A stretch of 7,525 nucleotides of DNA from Candidatus Nomurabacteria bacterium RIFCSPLOWO2_01_FULL_41_12 (GCA_001787035.1 MFUY01000030.1:1-7525), one strand, 5' to 3'; positions 1 to 5,755 are shown, counted from the first letter of the stretch. Notes: generated from the letters alone by a model not told the origin. Made by a program: numbers and translations.

Positions 1-377
1 GAGCCCCCCTGCGTTCGGCCTGTCCCAAAAACGTTGGACAATACGGCCCGAACAATAGAAGTAATTCTTATTCCGCTGTGATTGTAAAATTCAGAATCCT
101 CAATGGCCACAGTGGCGTTTTTAATATTTACCCCCATCTCGGGGTAAGCTATATCTGTTCTTTTTGTGTCCCGGTGTATGTCGTAGAGCAATATTTCTCC
201 CGTGCGGTCGTAAATTTTAATGGAATTTTCAATTTTCCTGTTTTCAAATGAATTGAAGTCCGGAATTCTTAAAGAAGAAAGCCAGATAATTATCATCCCA
301 GCCATAAAAACCGCAATGCCGGCGGTAAAGAGAATAAGATTATTCCGGAAGTTCCTATTTCTATGTAAGAATTTCAT
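1..377 (-). CDS. Class A penicillin-binding protein (GT51 transglycosylase), N-terminal part
   Basis: Bifunctional PBPs of this class polymerise lipid II into glycan strands and cross-link them outside the membrane. The frame is open to the left edge, so only about 125 residues are seen. After a basic cytoplasmic tail comes one membrane segment (about residues 13-34, NLILFTAGIAVFMAG...). Next is the strand IKIYDRTGEIL, typical of the start of the GT51 domain, then the hallmark EDSEFYNHSG (residues 93-102), whose first Glu is the catalytic base in the family. The last visible residues, GRTQGG, are where the family's GGSTITQQ motif begins. The start at 377 is chosen because a TGT-TATGAT extended -10 box ends 7 bases upstream; the in-frame ATG at 389 lies inside that box. 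The transpeptidase domain is beyond the window, so monofunctional MtgA-like proteins are not strictly excluded. The gene is divergent from tyrS. Confidence 0.9.
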   Translation of the reverse strand, partial: MKFLHRNRNFRNNLILFTAGIAVFMAGMIIIWLSSLRIPDFNSFENRKIENSIKIYDRTGEILLYDIHRDTKRTDIAYPEMGVNIKNATVAIEDSEFYNHSGIRITSIVRAVLSNVFGTGRTQGG

Positions 378-384
378 TCTTTTA

Positions 385-393
385 ATCATAACA
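385..393 (-). promoter_or_regulatory. Extended -10 promoter of the PBP gene
   Basis: On the minus strand TGT-TATGAT (393 to 385) is a perfect TGn extended -10 element. Seven bases (taaaaga) separate it from the ATG at 377, so transcription would begin at or within a base or two of the start codon, giving a leaderless mRNA. It lies 13 bp from the tyrS -10 box on the other strand, so the two polymerases could not bind at the same time. Confidence 0.6.
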
Positions 394-400
394 GAAAGTG

Positions 401-409
401 TGTTACAAT
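401..409 (+). promoter_or_regulatory. Extended -10 promoter of tyrS
   Basis: TGT-TACAAT is followed by six bases and the ATG at 416. No Shine-Dalgarno sequence is present and no convincing -35 is seen at 381-386. The geometry predicts a leaderless tyrS transcript. Confidence 0.6.
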
Positions 410-415
410 TCGAGT

Positions 416-1612
416 ATGAAAGTGGTTAAAGACGATGGTAAAATTGACGAGTTACTTACTCGGGGAGTTGATAGGATATATCCTTCCAAAGAAAAACTGG
501 AAGAACTTCTGCGTTCCGGGAAAAAGCTCCGGCTTTATCAAGGATTTGACCCGACTGGAGACAAACTTCACATTGGCCACATGGTGGGATTGCGAAAACA
601 TCGCCAGTGGCAGGACCTCGGACATGAAGTTATTTTCCTCGTCGGTGACGGCACTGGCCAGGCGGGAGACCCGACCGGAAAGGCGAAAACGCGAGAAAAA
701 TTCTTCACCCAAGAAGAACTGCGTGCTAATGCAAAAAATTATCTTACCCAGGCAAAAAAAATAGTCCGTTTTGACGGGCCAAATCCTATTAAAATCATGT
801 ATAATGGCGACTGGCTCAATAAATTAACCTTGGTTGATGTCTTAAATATTGCCCAGCATTTTTCCGTTCAGCAGCTGATTGAGCGGGACATGTTTCAAGG
901 TCGCTTAAAAGAGGGTGTTTCCATAAATCTGCGGGAATTTTTATACCCTCTTCTGCAGGGCTATGACTCTGTCGCAATGGATGTAGATTTAGAATTAGGT
1001 GGTTCGGATCAGACTTTCAATATGCTTGCCGGGCGCATGCTTATGCGCGCCATGAAAGGTAAAGAGAAATTTGTGATGACCACACCGCTTTTATCCGATT
1101 CTAAAGGGGTAAAAATAGGTAAAAGCGAAGACAACATAATTGGCCTGACTGACGAGCCCAATGACTTGTTTGGCAAAATTATGTCTTTAAGTGACGATGC
1201 TATTATTCCATTATTTACGCTTCTTACGGATGTGCCGCTTGATGAAATAAATTCTTTTAATATTAAAAAGAATCCGATGGAATTAAAGAAAAAAATAGCT
1301 CATCTTCTGGTTGCAACGCTTCACTCCGAGAAAGAAGCAAAAGAAGCGGAAGAGTTTTTTTTCAAAACCTTTCAAAAAGGTGAAATTCCAGACGAAATGA
1401 TGGAGATGAGGGGGGATTCCCTTATGGATGCTGCCGTCTCAAGTGGTATTGTTTCATCAAGGACTGATTTTCGAAGGTTAGTAGAGGAAGAAGCAATCGT
1501 AAACTTAGATTCCGGAGATATTGTATCGGATTCAAACTTTACTCCAGACTCTGGAACTAGATTTAAAATAGGTAAGCGTAGATTTGGAAGATTTATTAGT
1601 GACCCTAGTTAA
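416..1612 (+). CDS. tyrS: Tyrosyl-tRNA synthetase
   Basis: This class I aminoacyl-tRNA synthetase attaches tyrosine to tRNA-Tyr in the cytoplasm. The 398-residue product is of normal length. It shows the Rossmann signature YQGFDPTGDKLHIGH (HIGH at residues 52-55), the tyrosine-pocket motif LLQGYD (179-184), GGSDQ (195-199), and the second ATP motif as KIGKS (233-237), a variant of KMSKS like those common in TyrRS. QGYD plus GGSDQ separates it from TrpRS. A C-terminal S4-type RNA-binding domain occupies about residues 335-395 (DSLMDAAVSSGIVSSRTDFRR...IKIGKRRFGRFI-like). The ATG at 416 is preferred over the in-frame GTG at 398, which would start inside the -10 box and add six unconserved residues. 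It is monocistronic, divergent from a PBP gene and convergent with a tiny acidic ORF whose stop codon overlaps its own. Confidence 0.97.
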   Translation: MKVVKDDGKIDELLTRGVDRIYPSKEKLEELLRSGKKLRLYQGFDPTGDKLHIGHMVGLRKHRQWQDLGHEVIFLVGDGTGQAGDPTGKAKTREKFFTQEELRANAKNYLTQAKKIVRFDGPNPIKIMYNGDWLNKLTLVDVLNIAQHFSVQQLIERDMFQGRLKEGVSINLREFLYPLLQGYDSVAMDVDLELGGSDQTFNMLAGRMLMRAMKGKEKFVMTTPLLSDSKGVKIGKSEDNIIGLTDEPNDLFGKIMSLSDDAIIPLFTLLTDVPLDEINSFNIKKNPMELKKKIAHLLVATLHSEKEAKEAEEFFFKTFQKGEIPDEMMEMRGDSLMDAAVSSGIVSSRTDFRRLVEEEAIVNLDSGDIVSDSNFTPDSGTRFKIGKRRFGRFISDPS

Positions 1613-1746
1613 CGATCTTTGTCTGGGTCTTCTTCATCCAGTCCGAAGTCAGTTATTTCTTCCGGCACATCTAATAGTTCATCTTCGCTATCATTATTTA
1701 TTCTAAAACTCTGCTCTTCTATTCCCCCCTCTTCGTCGTAACTCAT
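1609..1746 (-). CDS. Small very acidic hypothetical protein (45 aa)
   Basis: This short ORF begins MSYDEEGGIEEQSFRINN and ends DFGLDEEDPDKDR. Nineteen of 45 residues are Asp or Glu against three basic ones, so the net charge is near -16. There is no signal peptide, membrane segment or Cys. I recall similarly short acidic ORFs in Parcubacteria genomes, but I cannot name a family or function; nothing visible shows what it binds. Support for a real gene is the clean frame with an ATG, a non-random composition, a promoter-like box upstream (1787 to 1779), and a tight convergent arrangement in which its TAA overlaps the TAA of tyrS (1609-1612). Its upstream neighbour on the same strand is ruvC, 79 bases away. 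A 23-bp palindrome lies 7 bases before its start. Confidence 0.7.
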   Translation of the reverse strand: MSYDEEGGIEEQSFRINNDSEDELLDVPEEITDFGLDEEDPDKDR

Positions 1747-1753
1747 ATAGTTT

Positions 1754-1776
1754 AAAAGTTATTATTAATAACTTTT
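1754..1776. repeat. Perfect inverted repeat ahead of the acidic ORF
   Basis: AAAAGTTATT (1754-1763), three bases, then AATAACTTTT (1767-1776): 10-bp perfect arms. It covers the expected transcription start of the small acidic gene (box at 1787 to 1779, start near 1772). It could be a repressor operator or, once transcribed, a weak AT-only hairpin at the 5' end of the mRNA. It is not a convincing intrinsic terminator for tyrS because the stem has almost no GC pairs. Confidence 0.55.
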
Positions 1777-1778
1777 AC

Positions 1779-1787
1779 TTTGTAACA
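1779..1787 (-). promoter_or_regulatory. Putative extended -10 for the acidic ORF
   Basis: The minus strand reads TGT-TACAAA, one base off the TGT-TACAAT box in front of tyrS. The ATG lies 32 bases further on, so unlike tyrS or ruvC this mRNA would carry a short leader of about 26 bases that includes the palindrome. Confidence 0.35.
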
Positions 1788-1814
1788 AAATAGGAGAGGC
1801 TTGGCAATAGAATG

Positions 1815-1823
1815 TGTGGATAA
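1815..1823 (-). promoter_or_regulatory. DnaA-box match (TTATCCACA) after ruvC
   Basis: The plus strand has TGTGGATAA, the exact complement of the Escherichia coli consensus DnaA box, two bases past the ruvC stop codon (1828-1826). A second exact copy lies upstream of ruvC. Binding by DnaA is inferred from sequence match only. Confidence 0.4.
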
Positions 1824-1825
1824 CT

Positions 1826-2302
1826 CTAAAAATGCAGATGCGCAAAGGCTGTTAGGGCCGTGGCAATGGCGTCTAATTCGTCATCGGAGGTCTTTTTTTC
1901 TTCTATTTCTACCAATATTTGAATCATTTTCATTACTTGCGTTTTATCTGCCCGTCCGTAGCCGGTAGTGGCTATTTTTATCTGGAGTGGAGTTGCTTCA
2001 AAGATTTTGAGTCCTACTTGTGCTGCTTCATACATCACCACCCCCCGCGCTTCTGCCACGCGCATGACTGTCTTTTGATTGGTATTTAAAAATAAAGTCT
2101 CAATCGCCAAAATTTCCGGCTTGTATTTTTTTATTATTCTTCTTACCTCTATACCGATTAAATTTAATCTTTCCGAAAATTCCAACTTTGCCGAAGTCTT
2201 AAAACATTCAGAAAAAATTACGCACTCTTTTTTACTTTTACTTTTTTCCAGTATTGCTATTCCTAGCCTCTCAAACCCTGGGTCTATTCCTAAAATTCTC
2301 AT
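1826..2302 (-). CDS. ruvC: Crossover junction endodeoxyribonuclease RuvC
   Basis: RuvC resolves Holliday junctions by symmetrical nicking as part of the RuvABC resolvasome. The 158-residue product is slightly short for the family (about 170). All four acidic catalytic residues of the RNase H-like fold are present: Asp7 in MRILGIDPG, Glu68 in ILAIETLF, and Asp141 and Asp144 in DDELDAIATAL. The loop NTNQKTVMRVAEARGVV (about 73-89) matches the family's substrate-binding segment. The ATG at 2302 is well set: TGT-TAAAAT ends six bases before it, predicting a leaderless mRNA. ruvB lies 434 bases upstream on the same strand but behind an opposite-strand RNA candidate, so the two are probably transcribed separately. 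ruvA is absent from the window. Confidence 0.96.
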   Translation of the reverse strand: MRILGIDPGFERLGIAILEKSKSKKECVIFSECFKTSAKLEFSERLNLIGIEVRRIIKKYKPEILAIETLFLNTNQKTVMRVAEARGVVMYEAAQVGLKIFEATPLQIKIATTGYGRADKTQVMKMIQILVEIEEKKTSDDELDAIATALTAFAHLHF

Positions 2303-2308
2303 TTTCTA

Positions 2309-2317
2309 ATTTTAACA
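2309..2317 (-). promoter_or_regulatory. Extended -10 promoter of ruvC
   Basis: The minus strand reads TGT-TAAAAT (2317 to 2309), then six bases and the ATG. No ribosome binding site is visible. A DnaA-box match (2330-2338) sits where the -35 region would be. Confidence 0.6.
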
Positions 2318-2329
2318 TCTTTTTAGTTT

Positions 2330-2338
2330 TGTGGATAA
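2330..2338 (-). promoter_or_regulatory. DnaA-box match (TTATCCACA) upstream of ruvC
   Basis: The plus strand reads TGTGGATAA, an exact consensus match in the same orientation as the copy at 1815-1823. It overlaps the -35 position of the ruvC promoter, so bound DnaA could influence ruvC expression. This is an inference; one exact match alone could be chance. Confidence 0.45.
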
Positions 2339-2362
2339 CTTTTTTGTATTTTTTAATCATTG

Positions 2363-2371
2363 TGTTAGGAT
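2363..2371 (+). promoter_or_regulatory. Extended -10 promoter of the structured RNA
   Basis: TGT-TAGGAT is the same extended -10 form seen before tyrS, ruvC, polA and the PBP gene. A loose -35 (TTTGTA or TTGTAT, about 2343-2349) is at suitable spacing. The predicted start near 2378-2381 coincides with the onset of the GC-rich structured block, and this fixes the orientation I propose for the RNA. Confidence 0.5.
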
Positions 2372-2377
2372 AAAATC

Positions 2378-2690
2378 TTCGGAGCCCAGAACAAATGGCT
2401 CGGGGGTTGGCCACTAGCCCGTGACGGGCACAAGTCTGGTGGCTTAGGAGGAGGCGGTCGTAAGATGCACCGTTATCTGGCCTAAACAGGGTGTCCGAGG
2501 CATGGTTGAGCCTGCCCGCTAAGCGCGCTGTTGCGCTAGTGATCGACCTGGGGGACGTAATCTCGACAGGGCAATACGTCGAGGTCCCCCAACTTTATCA
2601 CGTTGATTTTATATCAGCGTATCATACAAGGGTCGCAAGTTGACCCTTTACTTTGTAAAGATTCTTGCGGCCCTTTACTATTTCAATTTT
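2378..2690 (+). ncRNA. Unidentified GC-rich structured RNA between ruvC and ruvB
   Basis: No reading frame of use spans this gap; short frames stop every few codons. By count, 2381-2590 is about 61% G+C, well above the AT-rich genes around it. Local helices follow one another: GAGCC/GGCTC (2382-2402), GCCAC/GTGGC enclosing GCCC/GGGC (2410-2443), TTAGG/CCTAA enclosing CGGT/ACCG (2444-2485), AGCGC/GCGCT (2521-2536), GGGGGAC/GTCCCCC enclosing CTCGAC/GTCGAG (2550-2590), a wobble-containing 8-bp helix (2600-2620), and a 12-bp helix (2628-2675). Length and density suggest a housekeeping RNA, but I find neither the RNase P core (GAGGAAAGTC, ACAGAA), nor the tmRNA T-arm and ALAA-type tag, nor the SRP apical motif. 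The GTAAGA loop at 2460-2465 faintly recalls RNase P. The 3' end is a guess at the weak T-rich stretch; the RNA would be convergent with ruvB. Confidence 0.6.
2628..2675 (+). repeat. Mutually exclusive helices
   Basis: AAGGGTCGCAAG (2628-2639) can pair over 12 positions, one of them G-U, with CTTGCGGCCCTT (2664-2675). That helix encloses a 6-bp hairpin CTTTAC/GTAAAG (2646-2660). Alternatively AAGGGTC (2628-2634) pairs with GACCCTT (2642-2648). The two folds share bases and cannot coexist. CCCTTTACT occurs twice (2644-2652 and 2671-2679). Confidence 0.5.
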
Positions 2691-2735
2691 ACGATTCAGC
2701 AATAAGCCGCGACCGCGTACTAATGCTGCGCAAGC

Positions 2736-3770
2736 TTATAAAAGTTTTTCCTGGCCTTTCTTTAAATCAAAACCCAAATGCTCATAGGCTTTCTTGGTGG
2801 CGACACGGCCGCGGGCAGTGCGTTCTAGCAGGCCGAGCTGGATTAAATACGGCTCTATTACTTCCTCAAGAGTTGCCTCCTCCTCCGAAAGGGCCGCTGC
2901 CATGGTTTTGAGCCCGACTGGTCCGCCGCTGAATTTTTCAATTAATATTTCCAAAAATTTTCTATCAGAAGCATTAAGCCCAATATCATCAACTGCAAGC
3001 ATATTAAGTGCTTCTTTTACTGTTTTTTGGTCTAATTTTTTTTCTTTTTTATTGACTTGGGCAAAATCGCGCACTCTTTTTAAAAAATAGTTTGCCGTGC
3101 GGGGAGTAAACCGGCTTCGCTTGGCAATTTCTTCCAGGGCATCTTTATCAAAACTAATTTCTAAAAGTTTACTGGATCGCTCAATAATTTTCGCAATTTC
3201 TTCATTTGAATAAAATTCCAAGCGAAAAACTCCGCCGGAAAAGCGGGAACGGAGAGGGGAGGAAATAAGCGCCACCCGCGTCGTCGCCGCTATCAGAGTA
3301 AAAGGCGGCAAGTCCAGCTGGATGGTGCGGGCCGAAGGTCCTTTGCCGATGATGATATCCAAGACCCCGGACTCCATGGCTGGGTAAAGTATTTCTTCTA
3401 CCATTTTATTAAGTCGGTGAATTTCGTCTATAAAAAGTATGTCTCCGGAAGCGAGATTGGTAAGGATAGAGGCCAAGTCGCCAACTTTTTCAATCGCCGG
3501 ACCGGAAGTTATCTTCATTTGCCTGCTGGTTTCTTTGGCGATTAAGTGTGCAAGGGTAGTTTTACCTAACCCTGGAGGACCGTAGAAAAGAATATGCTCG
3601 GGAATATGCCCGCGTTCTTCTGCAGCCGTGAGGAGAATTTTGACATTGTCTTTTATGTGTTTTTGGCCTATATATTCATCCCAGCGCGTAGGGCGCAGAG
3701 TCTTGTCTAGAAAAGACTCATCATTTTCTTTAATTTTCGAACTGGAATTTGCTATTGACTTTTTTTGCAT
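2736..3770 (-). CDS. ruvB: Holliday junction branch migration helicase RuvB
   Basis: RuvB is the AAA+ hexameric motor that, loaded by RuvA, drives branch migration at Holliday junctions before RuvC cleavage. The 344 residues match the usual length. Visible in order: the family opening LRPTRWDEYIGQ (about 25-36), Walker A GPPGLGKT (64-71), Walker B ILFIDEIHRL (111-120), sensor 1 ATTR (162-165), the arginine-finger segment SPLRSRF (171-177), the sensor 2 region SRFTPRTAN (219-227), and the C-terminal winged helix beginning GGPVGLKTMAAAL and ending LERTARGRVAT (282-325). Nothing is missing. The start at 3770 gives an Lys/Ser-rich lead-in of about 20 residues. Upstream, three TGTTGATA repeats run toward the promoter. 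No ruvA or ruvC is directly attached to it. Confidence 0.97.
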   Translation of the reverse strand: MQKKSIANSSSKIKENDESFLDKTLRPTRWDEYIGQKHIKDNVKILLTAAEERGHIPEHILFYGPPGLGKTTLAHLIAKETSRQMKITSGPAIEKVGDLASILTNLASGDILFIDEIHRLNKMVEEILYPAMESGVLDIIIGKGPSARTIQLDLPPFTLIAATTRVALISSPLRSRFSGGVFRLEFYSNEEIAKIIERSSKLLEISFDKDALEEIAKRSRFTPRTANYFLKRVRDFAQVNKKEKKLDQKTVKEALNMLAVDDIGLNASDRKFLEILIEKFSGGPVGLKTMAAALSEEEATLEEVIEPYLIQLGLLERTARGRVATKKAYEHLGFDLKKGQEKLL

Positions 3771-3775
3771 AATAT

Positions 3776-3807
3776 GCTATATTGTCTACGTGGTACCTTT
3801 ATCAACA
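3776..3807 (-). promoter_or_regulatory. Putative ruvB promoter
   Basis: The minus strand has TTGATA (3805 to 3800) followed 17 bases later by an AT-rich -10 candidate ATATAG/TATAGC (3782 to 3776), then 5-6 bases to the ATG at 3770. The -10 is a poor match and lacks the TGn extension seen elsewhere in the window. The -35 is the last copy of the TGTTGATA repeat. Confidence 0.35.
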
Positions 3808-3830
3808 GGGTATCAACATAGCTATCAACA
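3800..3830. repeat. Three phased TATCAACA direct repeats
   Basis: Identical octamers TATCAACA start at 3800, 3811 and 3823, with periods of 11 and 12 bases, about one helical turn, so all face one side of the DNA. The first extends to TTATCAACA, one base from the DnaA-box consensus. The array ends on the ruvB -35 position and begins 19 bases before the -35 of the downstream RNA candidate, so it could be an operator for either. Confidence 0.6.
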
Positions 3831-3848
3831 TTATAGCATTTACACAGT

Positions 3849-3878
3849 TTTACATGTAGTAAAATTGTATTTAAGGAT
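3849..3878 (+). promoter_or_regulatory. Putative promoter of the second RNA
   Basis: TTTACA (3849-3854), a 17-base spacer and TAAGGAT (3872-3878) place a transcription start near 3884-3888, at the base of the long helix. TAAAAT at 3860-3865 is an alternative -10 with a poorer -35. Confidence 0.4.
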
Positions 3879-3885
3879 TAGTGTT

Positions 3886-4040
3886 TAAGAAGGCATTAAT
3901 CTCTAAGCAATCAGCCATCGGTTATATGATTTTACATAGGACGTTCTGGCTCTATTTATAGTCGCTGGGTCTATCCTATAAAAATTCGTTACTCTCGGGG
4001 CCCAGCCCTGAAAGGATTGTTTAGAGATTAATGCTTTTTT
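3886..4040 (+). ncRNA. Candidate structured RNA closed by a long helix
   Basis: GCATTAATCTCTAA plus GCAATC (3893-3912) pairs with GATTGT plus TTAGAGATTAATGC (4015-4034). That is 20 contiguous pairs with a single G-U, and the purine stretch before it can pair with the T tract for about six more. The helix closes a 102-base interior. Inside, GCTGGGTCT (3964-3972) can pair with GGGCCCAGC (3998-4006), and ATAGGA (3936-3941) can pair with TCCTAT (3974-3979), which would cross the former as a pseudoknot. No useful ORF is present. A T tract follows on the plus strand, which sets the orientation. The roughly 155-base length and single long rod recall 6S RNA, but I cannot show its promoter-like bubble and do not claim identity. 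It is convergent with the PilB-type gene. Confidence 0.55.
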
Positions 4041-4047
4041 GTTTTTT
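4015..4047 (+). terminator. T tract after the long helix
   Basis: The 3' arm of the long helix is followed directly by TTTTTT, a G and another TTTTTT. The 3' end therefore looks like an intrinsic terminator even though the stem-closing interior is far larger than usual. The last bases overlap the TAA of the convergent ATPase gene (4046-4048). Confidence 0.45.
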
Positions 4048-5740
4048 ATTCCTCCAATAAGTCAACTACGCTTTGCACTTCTTCCAGCGAAGTAATTCCA
4101 TTTAGAATTTTTACCATGCCGTCTTGGCGCATAGAAAGTATTCCTTGGGTACGGGCAACTTGTTTTATTTCTCTTTCACTTGGGTTTTCCGGCATTATTT
4201 TTTCTATAGCTTCGTCAGTTTTAATAGCTTCAAAGACGCCTATTCGCCCACTGTAACCGATATTATTACATTTCTCACAGCCCACAGGAGAGAAAATCTT
4301 TAAAGAACCATCTTTTATATTATATTTCAATAAATTTTTCCCCTCCTCTTTCATGCTATTTAAAACTAATTTTATAATTTTAGCTTCTCCCGGAGTCGGT
4401 GCACTTTCTTTTTTACAAAATTTACAGAGTTTGCGTACCAGGCGTTGAGCCATCGAAAGCGACAAAGCTGATACAAGAATTTTTGGATTTACTCCGAGGT
4501 CAATCAAGCGGGGAATGACTCCAGCAGCATTGTTGGTGTGGAGGGTTGAGAAGACCATGTGTCCAGTCAATGATGATTGCACCGCTATTTCGGCGGTTTC
4601 TCCGTCGCGGATTTCTCCGACCATTATTACATCTGGGTCTTGACGCAGGATCGAACGCAGTCCTTCCGCGAAAGTATAGCCCCTTTCGGGATTTATTTGC
4701 GTCTGGGTTATACCGGGTAAGTGGTATTCTACTGGGTCTTCAATTGTCACCACATTTATTTCCGGAGAATGGATCTTCCTCAAAAATCCGTAGAGAGTCG
4801 TGGTTTTCCCGGATCCTGTCGGGCCGGTGACCAAGATAAAACCATTTGGTTTTGCGATTTCCTTTTTAATAATTTCAAAAAGGTACGGCTCAATGCCCAG
4901 CTCTTCAAAATTCACCTGGATGGATTTCGGGTCTAGTATGCGCATGACGATTGATTCGCCATAAGAGCCTGGAATGAGCGAAGTACGGATGCTAATCTCT
5001 TCTTCGCCTTCCATAATATTAAAGCGTCCGTCCTGCGCTATTTTTGAAGTTAATTTCATCCCCGAGAGGAGCTTGATGCGTGAATTAAGCAGTCGATATA
5101 CATCTAATCCAAAGAAATTTATGTCTTGGAGCACGCCGTCCAATCGCAAGCGCAGGCGTCCGCGCTCTTTTTCTGGTTCTATATGCACATCCGAAGCTTT
5201 AATGGCAATTGCGCCGGCTAGAATTATCTCAAGCAGGCGGGAAATTTTGTGGATTTTATTTCCTTCCAGTGCTTCCACAACCAGTTTTTCGATATCTTGA
5301 ATGTACTCGATATTTTTTGCAATATCTCTTAAGACTTCCCCGGAAATTTCCAAACCCCCGACTTTTGAATTTTCGGCCATTGAAATTTCTTTATATCTGC
5401 CCCAGACTTTCTCCAGACTTGCGCTCGAGACCATATAAAAAGCAGGAACTAAATTCTGTCTTTCCATACTTTCTTTAAGATTTCCCAGCAATTCGGGAGT
5501 TGGTGCGCGCACGGCTATAAAAATATTTTTCCCAAAGAGCTTAAAAGGCGCGACTTTCATCTTAATGGCCTCTGCTTCCGGTATTGCCCTTAATGCTTCA
5601 TTGTCTATGCCCAGGCGGTACAGGTCAATATAAGGGAGGCCATATTTTTGTTCTGCCAAAGCCGCCACCAACTCTTCTTCTTCTTGTTTGTACAAATCTT
5701 TCAGTTGTTTATTTTGTTTTTCTTCGTCAAAATCCGACAT
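4046..5740 (-). CDS. pilB: PilB/GspE-family type IV pilus (type II secretion-like) ATPase
   Basis: This cytoplasmic hexameric ATPase powers pilus or pseudopilus assembly. The 564-residue product has an N-terminal MshEN/T2SSE_N-type region (about residues 1-125), then the AAA+ core. Visible motifs are the Asp box SDVHIEP (183-189), Walker A GPTGSGKT (306-313), Walker B within DPDVIMVGEIRD (368-379), and the His box GHMVFSTLHTN (393-403). A four-cysteine zinc site is present as LCKFC (Cys439, Cys442) and GCEKC (Cys488, Cys491). The zinc site, the N-terminal domain and TIEDPVEY mark it as an assembly ATPase rather than PilT. Its partners are not in view, so PilB against GspE is a judgement based on what such genomes usually carry. 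The ATG at 5740 is preferred over the in-frame GTG at 5764, which lies inside the palindrome upstream of the -10 box. Confidence 0.92.
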   Translation of the reverse strand: MSDFDEEKQNKQLKDLYKQEEEELVAALAEQKYGLPYIDLYRLGIDNEALRAIPEAEAIKMKVAPFKLFGKNIFIAVRAPTPELLGNLKESMERQNLVPAFYMVSSASLEKVWGRYKEISMAENSKVGGLEISGEVLRDIAKNIEYIQDIEKLVVEALEGNKIHKISRLLEIILAGAIAIKASDVHIEPEKERGRLRLRLDGVLQDINFFGLDVYRLLNSRIKLLSGMKLTSKIAQDGRFNIMEGEEEISIRTSLIPGSYGESIVMRILDPKSIQVNFEELGIEPYLFEIIKKEIAKPNGFILVTGPTGSGKTTTLYGFLRKIHSPEINVVTIEDPVEYHLPGITQTQINPERGYTFAEGLRSILRQDPDVIMVGEIRDGETAEIAVQSSLTGHMVFSTLHTNNAAGVIPRLIDLGVNPKILVSALSLSMAQRLVRKLCKFCKKESAPTPGEAKIIKLVLNSMKEEGKNLLKYNIKDGSLKIFSPVGCEKCNNIGYSGRIGVFEAIKTDEAIEKIMPENPSEREIKQVARTQGILSMRQDGMVKILNGITSLEEVQSVVDLLEE

Positions 5741-5749
5741 TACACATAA

Positions 5750-5755
5750 AGTATA
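5750..5755 (-). promoter_or_regulatory. -10 box of the PilB-type gene
   Basis: The minus strand reads TATACT, then nine bases and the ATG at 5740, so any leader would be only two or three bases. Its first four bases are the end of the perfect inverted repeat, so a protein bound to the repeat would cover the promoter. Confidence 0.45.

Noticed and set aside
398..415. Upstream in-frame GTG start for tyrS
   Set aside because: It begins inside the -10 region and adds six residues with no family support.
2550..2590. tRNA- or tmRNA-like element: GGGGGAC/GTCCCCC is a 7-bp acceptor-like stem and GGGGGACGTAAT resembles a tmRNA 5' end
   Set aside because: The interior is only 27 bases with a single hairpin. 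There is no T-arm GTTCGA, no CCA and no ALAA-type tag frame nearby.
2378..2690. Assignment of the RNA as rnpB
   Set aside because: Only a GTAAGA loop and a TTGAGCC string recall RNase P RNA; the universal GAGGAAAGTC and ACAGAA cores that form P4 are absent.
2697..2728. CAGCA/TGCTG hairpin as a ruvB terminator
   Set aside because: Only five outer pairs plus a few weak inner ones, and no T tract follows on the minus strand.
2603..2911. 102-residue plus-strand open frame running from the RNA region into the ruvB 3' end
   Set aside because: Its second half is antisense to the conserved winged-helix codons of ruvB and its first half is the structured RNA; no protein-like signal.
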